NCBI GenBank assembly: GCA_024641805.1
Contig: JAHECJ010000224.1
Location: 1 to 5,064 of the forward strand
Origin: Desulfococcus sp.
GTDB lineage: Bacteria > Desulfobacterota > Desulfobacteria > Desulfobacterales > Desulfosalsimonadaceae
Reading direction: 5' to 3'
Length of the DNA stretch: 5,064 nt
Shown piece after piece: positions 1 through 5,064 of the stretch. Under the pieces are notes generated by a model. It was given only the letters and a program-made list of their open reading frames with translations, searched no databases and was not told the DNA's origin. A program made the translations under genes and the position numbers. Each line of letters starts with the position of its first letter. The first letter of the stretch is position 1.

Positions 1-661
1 CGGATGGCGAATCGGAAACGGAGAAGAATACAGCGACGATGCATATCAGGACGATATTGAAAGCCAGGCCCTGTATAATATACTGGAGAACAGCGTTATC
101 CCGTGTTTCTATGACCGAAGGCTCGGCGATATCCCGAATATGTGGTTAAAAATGATGAAAGCCTCCATGAAAATGGCCTTGAGTCGGTTTGGCGCCCATG
201 AAATGATCGACAAATATGCCCAATCTTCATATATTCCGGCTTCCAGACGTTTTGCCGAACTAACCGCCAACAACGCCCAGGAAGCGCAACAGATCGTTTC
301 ACTCCATACCCGATTGAAAACCAACTGGGGGAATATAAAGGTTGAGCACCCCGTCCGAAGCAAGGAAGGCCCCTTCCGGGTGGATGACAGAATCGACGTC
401 ACGACAATAGTGCATCTCGGAAATATCCTGCCTGAAGAAGTGGAAGTCGAACTTTGTTACGGCAAAATGAAAACCGTCGACAAACTGGAACCATTATCTG
501 TTGAAAAGATGAATGTACTGGAGAACCTGGGTGATGGACGCTATCGATACGGGACCTCCTTATTATGTGATATTTCCGGAAGATTCGGTTTAACCGCGCG
601 GGTTGTTCCCGCCGGTGACAACCATTTAAAATACTCCCCCGGACTAATCACATGGGCATGA
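1..661 (+). CDS. glgP: alpha-glucan (glycogen) phosphorylase, C-terminal part (5'-truncated by window edge)
   Basis: This is the last 219 residues of a GT35 alpha-glucan phosphorylase, a cytoplasmic enzyme that uses phosphate to release glucose-1-phosphate from chain ends. The reading frame is open from base 2 to the TGA at 659-661, so the gene starts outside the window. Fragment residues 1-40 match the family pattern: GWRIGNGEEYSDDAYQDDIE, then ALYNILENSVIPCFYDRR. They are followed by the usual MKASMKMALSRFGAHEMIDKY stretch (split here as MKASM and RFGAHEMIDKY). The last 100 or so residues (GPFRVDDRIDVTTIVHLG, VEVELCYGKM, SGRFGLTARVVP, ending GLITWA) form the beta-rich tail typical of the short bacterial, Thermotoga-AgpA-like phosphorylases, and the protein ends naturally there. 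The PLP-lysine region lies upstream and cannot be checked. An ATG at base 140 is internal, because homology continues upstream of it. The gene is followed by glgA on the same strand. Confidence 0.9.
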   Translation, partial: GWRIGNGEEYSDDAYQDDIESQALYNILENSVIPCFYDRRLGDIPNMWLKMMKASMKMALSRFGAHEMIDKYAQSSYIPASRRFAELTANNAQEAQQIVSLHTRLKTNWGNIKVEHPVRSKEGPFRVDDRIDVTTIVHLGNILPEEVEVELCYGKMKTVDKLEPLSVEKMNVLENLGDGRYRYGTSLLCDISGRFGLTARVVPAGDNHLKYSPGLITWA

Positions 662-760
662 GTTCTTTTTAAACGAGAGACCTTTTGCTCCGGTACAAAA
701 AAAATCATCCGGGCATAGAGACGGCAACACTTTTTCGTTCATATAACAAAATGATCCACT

Positions 761-2278
761 ATGGCTGCATTGAAGAAAAAAAATCCACGGATATTGATCG
801 TTACCCCTGAAACGACCTATTTGCCGGAAGGAATGGGAAATCTTTCCAACTATCTGACTGCTAAAGCCGGCGGGCTGGCGGATGTGTCCGCCGCGCTCAT
901 CAGTGCGCTGTTCACGCAGGGTGCGGATGTTCATGTGGCCCTGCCGGATTATCGGGCAATGTTTGAGAATAAAATAGACCCGCTGCTTCGCAAACAGCGA
1001 CTGATGATCCGCGATCATATGCCGACGGATCATGTTCACCTGGCCGAGGACCGTGCTTTTTTCTATGTCAGCAATGTCTATTCAAGCTACGGCTGGGAAA
1101 ACCTGCATATGTCCCTGGCGCTCCAGCGGGAAGTCATGAACAACATTGTTCCTCGGGTTAAACCGGATTTGATCCATTGCAATGACTGGATGACCGCACT
1201 GGTTCCGGCCATGTCAAGGGAAATGGGAATTCCCTGCCTGTTTACCATACACAATATCCACACCGTTAAAACCACTCTGGCGCAAATCGAAGACCGGGGG
1301 ATCGATGCCGCGTATTTCTGGGATCACCTCTATTATGAAAAAATGGCGGAGGAGTATGAATTGACCCGGGAAACCAATCCGGTTGATTTTCTGACCAGCG
1401 GAATATTCGCCGCCCACTTTGTCAATACCGTGAGTCCTACTTTTCTAAAAGAAATTGTGGACGGACATCATAATTTTGTGGCGCCACATATTCGCCGCGA
1501 GCTCACCAATAAATGGCATGCCAGCTGCACCACCGGTATTCTCAACGCACCGGACCCGACCTATAACCCGTCCACCGATAAAGCGCTTGTCTATCAATAC
1601 AATGAGAAGAATCATGTGAACGGGAAAATTCATAACAAACGATTTTTGCAAAAAAAACTCGGGCTGATCCAAAACATTCGGGCCCCGCTGTTCTTCTGGC
1701 CGTCACGACTGGACACCATTCAAAAAGGTTGCCCGCTGTTGGCGGAAATCCTCTATCACACCATTCATTCCTTCTGGGAGGACACCCTTCAAATCGTTTT
1801 TGTTGCCAACGGCGGATTTCGGCAGCACTTTGTAGACATTGCCGCGTATCATGGTTTTAAAGACCGAATTGCCGTCTGTGAATTTGATGAAGATCTCTCG
1901 CGGCTTGCTTTTGCCGCATCAGATTTTATCCTGATGCCGTCATTGTTCGAACCCTGCGGTTTGCCCCAGATGATCGCGCCTATTTACGGTTCCCTCCCTG
2001 TTGCGAGGGATACAGGCGGTATTCACGACACGATCAGGCACCTGGATGCAGACAATAATCTGGGCAACGGATTTCTGTTTGAAACATATGATTCCGGTGG
2101 GTTGTTCTGGGCCATCCAGCAGGCCATGAATTTTTACAGACGGCCTCTGGTGGAGCGTGAAAAGCAAATTCGCCGAATCATGACCCATGCGGCTCAGACA
2201 TTTAATCATGATGTCACGGCAAGGCATTATATTAATCTGTACGAACAAATGCTCGATCGCCCCCTCACTCATAATTGA
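761..2278 (+). CDS. glgA: glycogen synthase (GT5 family, divergent subtype)
   Basis: This 505-residue GT-B glycosyltransferase is predicted to transfer glucose from ADP-glucose (or UDP-glucose) to the non-reducing end of alpha-1,4-glucan in the cytoplasm. Visible motifs in order are the donor-loop KAGGLADV (K35-G38), DLIHCNDWMTALV (136-148), FTIHN (161-165), SPTFLKEI, GILNAPD followed by NPSTD, SRLDTIQKG with R316 and K322, and FEPCGLPQM with the catalytic-type E397, followed by DTGG (417-420). Length is normal for the family (about 475-530). The start is fixed by an in-frame TGA at 752-754, so ATG 761 is the first possible start. Nine residues precede the first beta strand (ILIVTPE). No Shine-Dalgarno sequence is visible upstream. 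Compared with E. coli GlgA as I remember it, there are about 12 extra residues between the first strand and K35, no YQG motif after FTIHN, and one extra residue in the R-to-K loop. The general function is secure. Donor specificity cannot be read from the sequence. Confidence 0.93.
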   Translation: MAALKKKNPRILIVTPETTYLPEGMGNLSNYLTAKAGGLADVSAALISALFTQGADVHVALPDYRAMFENKIDPLLRKQRLMIRDHMPTDHVHLAEDRAFFYVSNVYSSYGWENLHMSLALQREVMNNIVPRVKPDLIHCNDWMTALVPAMSREMGIPCLFTIHNIHTVKTTLAQIEDRGIDAAYFWDHLYYEKMAEEYELTRETNPVDFLTSGIFAAHFVNTVSPTFLKEIVDGHHNFVAPHIRRELTNKWHASCTTGILNAPDPTYNPSTDKALVYQYNEKNHVNGKIHNKRFLQKKLGLIQNIRAPLFFWPSRLDTIQKGCPLLAEILYHTIHSFWEDTLQIVFVANGGFRQHFVDIAAYHGFKDRIAVCEFDEDLSRLAFAASDFILMPSLFEPCGLPQMIAPIYGSLPVARDTGGIHDTIRHLDADNNLGNGFLFETYDSGGLFWAIQQAMNFYRRPLVEREKQIRRIMTHAAQTFNHDVTARHYINLYEQMLDRPLTHN

Positions 2279-2395
2279 CGGAACCATGCAAGCAAAGGTC
2301 GAGACCCTGTGGTAATGAACGATGGAACTGGATGAACATCCAACACCAAATGCTCACTGCTAATATTTAATAAGGGATTTATTCAATTACCCGGC

Positions 2396-2401
2396 AAGGT
2401 G
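2396..2401 (+). promoter_or_regulatory. ribosome binding site of glgB
   Basis: AAGGTG lies 11 bases before the ATG at 2413. It is a partial match to the anti-Shine-Dalgarno complement with slightly long spacing. The GTG inside it is not in the glgB frame. It is the only purine-rich stretch close to this start and supports ATG 2413. The rest of the 134-base spacer after glgA contains the AT-rich stretch TAATATTTAATAAGGG (2361-2376) but no well-spaced -35/-10 pair that I would call a promoter. Confidence 0.5.
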
Positions 2402-2412
2402 ATTTATTTTCC

Positions 2413-4458
2413 ATGACAAATGTCTTCACTAATTCTGAAAAAGCAGAATATCTGACTGAAATCCGCATCCGGAAAGACCCATATTCTGCCCCCTATCAAA
2501 AAGCCATCGCCCGACGTCTTTTGAAAATATTGACCATGGAGCAACGGCTGACCCAAAGCAAAATGTCATTGGTCGATTTTGCCTCAGGTCATGAATTTTT
2601 CGGTCTTCACTTTAACGGCAATGAATGGATTTTCAGGGAGTGGGCGCCCAACGCCGACGCTATTTATTTCATCGGTGAATTCACCCGATGGGAGGAAATG
2701 CAGGAATTCAGCCTCCGTCCGGTTGGACCGGGAGGTACCTGGGAAATCCATCTTCCGGCGGATGCATTGAACCATAAATCTTTATACCGGCTTCGTATCC
2801 ACTGGCCTGGCGGAATGGGTGATCGGATTCCGGCATATGCCCGCCGGGTGGTCCAGGACCCGGTTTCCGGAATTTTCAATGCCCAGGTATGGCGTCCTCC
2901 CACGCCCTATATGTGGAAAAGCAGGAAACCGTCCCAGGACCTTAATGGCCTGCTGGTTTACGAGGCACATGTCGGGATGGCACAGGATTATGAAGGTATC
3001 GGCAGTTTTAACGAATTCCAAAACAAAATCCTGCCATGGATTGTCCGGGCCGGCTACAATACCCTCCAGTTGATGGCCATCCAGGAACATCCCTATTACG
3101 GATCTTTTGGTTATCATGTGTCCAATTTTTTTGCCGTATCCTCTCGGTTCGGAACCCCTGATGAACTAAAAGCCCTTATCGATGCCGCGCATCAGGCCGG
3201 CTTGCTGGTCGTCATGGATTTAATTCATTCTCATGCAGTCAAAAATGAAACGGAAGGCATCAGCCGGTTTGACGGATCTCTGTATCAGTACTTTCACGAA
3301 GGCCCCCGGGGGGATCACCTGGCATGGGATTCCCGGTGTTTTGACTACGGCAAAACCGAAGTGCTGCATTTTTTGCTGTCCAACTGCCGTTTCTGGCTGG
3401 ACGAATACCGGGTGGACGGTTTTCGCTTTGATGGCATTACCAGCATGCTCTATCTGAATCACGGCCTTGAAAAAGCCTTCACGTCCTATGCGGATTATTA
3501 TGATGAAAATGTGGATGAAGACGCCCTGGTCTATCTTTCCCTGGCCAATAATGTCATTCACGCAGTCAATCCTCTGAAAGTGACTATCGCCGAAGACATC
3601 AGCGGAATGCCTGGACTGGCCTCGCCGGAAAATGAAGGCGGCATCGGGTTCGACTTTCGGTTTGCCATGGGAGTACCGGATTACTGGATTAAGCTCGTCA
3701 AAGAATTTCGCGACGAAGAATGGCCCATGGAAACCCTGTGGTTTGAACTCAACAACCGGCGACAGGATGAAAAAACCATCAGTTACTGCGAATCCCATGA
3801 CCAGGCTCTGGTGGGGGACCAGACGCTTCTGTTCCGACTCATCGGCCAGGACATATACGACCAAATGCGCATCCGTGATACCAGCCATAACGTCGATCGC
3901 GGCATTGCCCTGCACAAACTGATTCGCCTGATAACACTGGCGACGGCGGGCAACGGATATCTCAATTTTATGGGAAATGAATTCGGACATCCGGAATGGA
4001 TCGATTTCCCCAGGGAAGGCAATGGATGGAGTTACAAATTCGCCAGACGCCAATGGCATCTGCTGATGAATCCGGACCTGAAATATCAACAACTGGGGCA
4101 ATTTGACCGGGACATGATTCATATGGCGAAATCGTACCCTCTGCTGGGCTTAAAGCCTTCTCAGTTGCTGCATGAACATAATGATGACAAGGTAATCTCT
4201 TTTTTACGGGCCGGACTGGTGTTTGTGTTTAATTTTCATCCGAACCGGTCATACGTTGACTACCCTGTCTTCGCGCCGGCAGGAAAATATCGGATGATCT
4301 TTAATTCCGACGATTCCCTCTATGGCGGCCATGACCGGTTGGATAAACATCAGGTGCATTTCACCCTTCCCGATGAATCCGGCGTTTATTACCGGAACCG
4401 GCTCAGCCTTTACCTGCCCACACGCACGGCGATTATTCTCAAAAAACAGGAAGATTAA
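2413..4458 (+). CDS. glgB: 1,4-alpha-glucan branching enzyme, eukaryote-like (GH13_8 type, CBM48 + GH13)
   Basis: This 681-residue enzyme cuts alpha-1,4-glucan chains and rejoins the fragment by an alpha-1,6 bond, making branches in glycogen. Residues about 60-150 form the CBM48 domain (FGLHF, REWAPNADAIYFIGEF). The GH13 barrel follows, with QLMAIQEHPYYGSFGYHV (219-236), region I VVMDLIHSHA (D269-H274), the nucleophile D340 in DGFRFDGITSM, acid/base E394 in TIAEDISGMP and the transition-state Asp D463 in YCESHDQALVGD. NFMGNEFGHPEW (518-529) lies near the barrel end. The C-terminal beta domain (about 585-681) includes VFVFNFHPNRSY and YGGHDRLD and ends LPTRTAIIL. These motifs match human GBE1 and plant branching enzymes (family GH13_8) much better than E. 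coli GlgB (GH13_9), and the length is close to the roughly 700 residues of GBE1. All three catalytic acids are present, so it should be active. It is downstream of glgA on the same strand, and its stop overlaps the ATG of a possible small ORF. Confidence 0.96.
   Translation: MTNVFTNSEKAEYLTEIRIRKDPYSAPYQKAIARRLLKILTMEQRLTQSKMSLVDFASGHEFFGLHFNGNEWIFREWAPNADAIYFIGEFTRWEEMQEFSLRPVGPGGTWEIHLPADALNHKSLYRLRIHWPGGMGDRIPAYARRVVQDPVSGIFNAQVWRPPTPYMWKSRKPSQDLNGLLVYEAHVGMAQDYEGIGSFNEFQNKILPWIVRAGYNTLQLMAIQEHPYYGSFGYHVSNFFAVSSRFGTPDELKALIDAAHQAGLLVVMDLIHSHAVKNETEGISRFDGSLYQYFHEGPRGDHLAWDSRCFDYGKTEVLHFLLSNCRFWLDEYRVDGFRFDGITSMLYLNHGLEKAFTSYADYYDENVDEDALVYLSLANNVIHAVNPLKVTIAEDISGMPGLASPENEGGIGFDFRFAMGVPDYWIKLVKEFRDEEWPMETLWFELNNRRQDEKTISYCESHDQALVGDQTLLFRLIGQDIYDQMRIRDTSHNVDRGIALHKLIRLITLATAGNGYLNFMGNEFGHPEWIDFPREGNGWSYKFARRQWHLLMNPDLKYQQLGQFDRDMIHMAKSYPLLGLKPSQLLHEHNDDKVISFLRAGLVFVFNFHPNRSYVDYPVFAPAGKYRMIFNSDDSLYGGHDRLDKHQVHFTLPDESGVYYRNRLSLYLPTRTAIILKKQED
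4448..4453 (+). promoter_or_regulatory. possible ribosome binding site inside the glgB 3' end
   Basis: AGGAAG, coding for part of the final GlgB residues (KKQED), sits 4 bases before the ATG at 4458, with the AGGA core 6 bases away. The spacing suits translation of the overlapping small ORF, but a purine run in a Lys/Glu-rich C-terminus can easily arise by chance. Confidence 0.25.
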
Positions 4459-4538
4459 TGTCAAAATTTGCTTTTAAATACTTTTTCAGGGATTTAAAAA
4501 AGACGTCTGAAGAATTCCACGAATGCAAATTCAAATAA
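4458..4538 (+). CDS. possible 26-residue small protein, stop-start coupled to glgB (speculative)
   Basis: The last A of the glgB stop codon is the first base of an ATG (TAATG), which opens a 26-codon ORF ending at TAA 4536-4538. The predicted peptide begins MSKFAFKYFFRDLKK and ends FHECKFK. It is basic and aromatic-rich (six Phe and one Tyr in 26 residues) with one Cys, and has no clear signal peptide or membrane segment. The stop-start overlap and the AGGA core 6 bases upstream are the usual layout for translational coupling. Against it, the ORF is very short and AT-rich, I recognise no family, and its own sequence contains an AT-only inverted repeat. It may be no more than intergenic sequence. 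Conservation of the peptide in related genomes would decide. Confidence 0.25.
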   Translation: MSKFAFKYFFRDLKKTSEEFHECKFK

Positions 4539-4558
4539 CCATTCTTTAAATTCATATT
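4530..4558 (+). promoter_or_regulatory. weak candidate sigma-70 promoter before the 112-residue gene
   Basis: TTCAAA (4530-4535) and CATATT (4553-4558), separated by 17 bases, each match four of six positions of the sigma-70 consensus. They lie in the most AT-rich part of the window, just upstream of the gene at 4579. The predicted transcript would start almost at the Shine-Dalgarno sequence, leaving a very short leader, and AT-rich DNA gives such matches often. The gene could equally be read from upstream, since no terminator is visible after glgB. Confidence 0.2.
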
Positions 4559-4564
4559 CCAAAC

Positions 4565-4570
4565 AGGAGG
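4565..4570 (+). promoter_or_regulatory. strong ribosome binding site of the 112-residue gene
   Basis: AGGAGG, a full match to the Shine-Dalgarno core, lies 8 bases before the ATG at 4579. It is the strongest ribosome binding site in the window and fixes the start of the downstream gene. It suggests the small protein is made at a higher rate than the glycogen enzymes, whose sites are weak or absent. Confidence 0.85.
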
Positions 4571-4578
4571 AGCAGTTT

Positions 4579-4917
4579 ATGCCCATTAAAACGCTGCTGA
4601 AAAATACCGAACATTTTGAAATCGAAAAGTATAAAAAACCCAAAGACCGTAAAATGCTCGTGAAAACGCATATTCCCTATTCAGGATCTCCTCATAAACA
4701 TCCGTATGATTCTGAAAAAATGATTCTCGTGGTTGATCCCTATTATACCAGCACGTTTTATTATGAACTGAACAAATCAGATATTTCATTTGTTGAGGAA
4801 CTGCCGAACCTGGTTAATTTAGACGGTGAAGTCCTCATCATGGTCAGATTATGGATTAAAAAGTTGAGTATCGCCGTACGCTGTACGCCGTTTATCGTCG
4901 GCGATATTAAAGGATAA
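4579..4917 (+). CDS. conserved-looking hypothetical protein, 112 residues
   Basis: I cannot assign this small protein to a family with a known function. It is soluble in appearance, with no signal peptide or membrane segment. The N-terminal third is lysine-rich and polar (HFEIEKYKKPKDRKMLVKTH), followed by a turn-rich GSPHKHPYDSEK segment (36-47). The rest alternates hydrophobic and polar residues as in beta strands: MILVVDPYYTSTFYYEL (48-64), ISFVEELPNLVNLDGE (69-84), LIMVRLWIKKLSIAVRCTPF (86-105). The single Cys is C102. The pattern suggests a compact beta-rich domain. I have a vague memory of similar short proteins from sulfate-reducing bacteria carrying the name 'inorganic pyrophosphatase Ppa', but the metal-binding DxDPxD-type signature of family I pyrophosphatases is absent, so I do not adopt that name. 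The strong AGGAGG site argues that it is a real expressed gene. It lies 120 bases after glgB on the same strand, but no functional link to glycogen is evident. Confidence 0.8.
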   Translation: MPIKTLLKNTEHFEIEKYKKPKDRKMLVKTHIPYSGSPHKHPYDSEKMILVVDPYYTSTFYYELNKSDISFVEELPNLVNLDGEVLIMVRLWIKKLSIAVRCTPFIVGDIKG

Positions 4918-4941
4918 GGCCTGAAAAAGGTATTTTCCCCT

Positions 4942-5064
4942 TTAAAGCAGAAACGTTGTTTTCTTCAGTACATCCTTTCGACCCATTTTTTTTAATTCCC
5001 GGGCAGCCCTTCCGATGCAGACAAGGGCCAGCGGTACTCTGGATTTATCAATGCCAAGAATTTC
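4942..5064 (-). CDS. C-terminal end of an unidentified gene on the minus strand (5' part outside window)
   Basis: On the minus strand an open frame runs from the right edge (base 5064) to a TAA at 4944-4942, giving 40 residues: EILGIDKSRVPLALVCIG followed by RAARELKKMGRKDVLKKTTF and LL. It looks like protein: a hydrophobic strand (VPLALVCIG) followed by a basic helix-like tail. There is no start codon except an internal ATG, so it must be the 3' end of a gene entering from the right. The LGI...(P)LALV.IG pattern resembles the C-terminal strand of nitroreductase-fold flavoproteins (LGIP...VALV.IG.PA), but 40 residues are too few to be sure. It converges on the 112-residue gene, with 24 bases between the two stop codons. 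The evidence that it is coding is moderate. The family suggestion is weak. Confidence 0.5.
   Translation of the reverse strand, partial: EILGIDKSRVPLALVCIGRAARELKKMGRKDVLKKTTFLL

Noticed and set aside
751..810. 19-codon ORF (ATG 751) overlapping the glgA start, as a leader peptide
   Set aside because: It has no Shine-Dalgarno sequence and no regulatory codon run or attenuator-like hairpin. The overlap is probably incidental.
644..1039. 131-codon minus-strand open frame across the glgP-glgA junction
   Set aside because: It overlaps the conserved N-terminus of glgA on the opposite strand, and its translation resembles no known protein. It is treated as a shadow.
2287..2363. Three tiny ORFs in the glgA-glgB spacer (9, 6 and 13 codons)
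   Set aside because: They are too short, have no ribosome binding sites and show no protein-like pattern. Chance ATG and stop codons explain them.
3303..3312. Perfect palindrome CCCCCGGGGG inside glgB
   Set aside because: It encodes part of the conserved GPRGDH segment through the codons ccc cgg ggg. The coding requirement explains it.
3220..4122. 300-codon open frame on the minus strand inside glgB
   Set aside because: It lies wholly antisense to a branching enzyme with all catalytic motifs intact. Its translation shows no recognisable family, and it is explained by the codon bias of the sense gene.
4875..4903. Hairpin-forming repeats CGTAC/GTACG and CGCCG/CGGCG near the end of the 112-residue gene, as a terminator
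   Set aside because: The stems are only 5 bases long, lie inside the coding region and are not followed by a T run.
4926..4943. AAAGG/CCTTT inverted repeat between the convergent genes, as a shared terminator
   Set aside because: The stem is 5 base pairs and mostly A-T, with mismatches beyond it and no clear U-tract at the right place on either strand.

Overview
The window is a bacterial glycogen (alpha-glucan) metabolism cluster with compact gene spacing. Three same-strand genes fill about the first 4.5 kb: the 3' end of an alpha-glucan phosphorylase (glgP type, GT35), a complete glycogen synthase (glgA, GT5) and a complete 1,4-alpha-glucan branching enzyme (glgB, GH13 with an N-terminal CBM48). 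Mid-range base composition and the character of the proteins suggest a Gram-negative, perhaps anaerobic, bacterium of the Desulfobacterota (former Deltaproteobacteria) kind. This placement rests on general resemblance, not on any marker gene.

Layout. Bases 1-661 hold the last 219 residues of the phosphorylase, cut by the left edge. A 99-base spacer leads to glgA (761-2278). A 134-base spacer leads to glgB (2413-4458). The glgB stop codon overlaps an ATG (TAATG) that opens a possible 26-codon ORF (4458-4538), which is speculative. An AT-rich spacer then leads to a 112-residue protein of unknown function with a near-perfect Shine-Dalgarno sequence (4579-4917). The last 123 bases read, on the minus strand, as the C-terminal end of another gene that enters from the right and converges on the 112-residue gene with about 24 bases between the stops.

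How the genes work together. GlgA extends alpha-1,4-glucan chains from a nucleotide-glucose donor, GlgB adds alpha-1,6 branches, and the phosphorylase releases glucose-1-phosphate from chain ends. Synthesis and breakdown are therefore encoded side by side. The donor-making enzyme (GlgC) and a debranching enzyme are not in the window.

I see no mobile element, CRISPR array, tRNA or rRNA, and no convincing GC-rich terminator. The points most worth a second look are the eukaryote-like branching enzyme, the divergent glycogen synthase, the 112-residue orphan and the stop-start small ORF. I see no clear sign of a wholly new system here.
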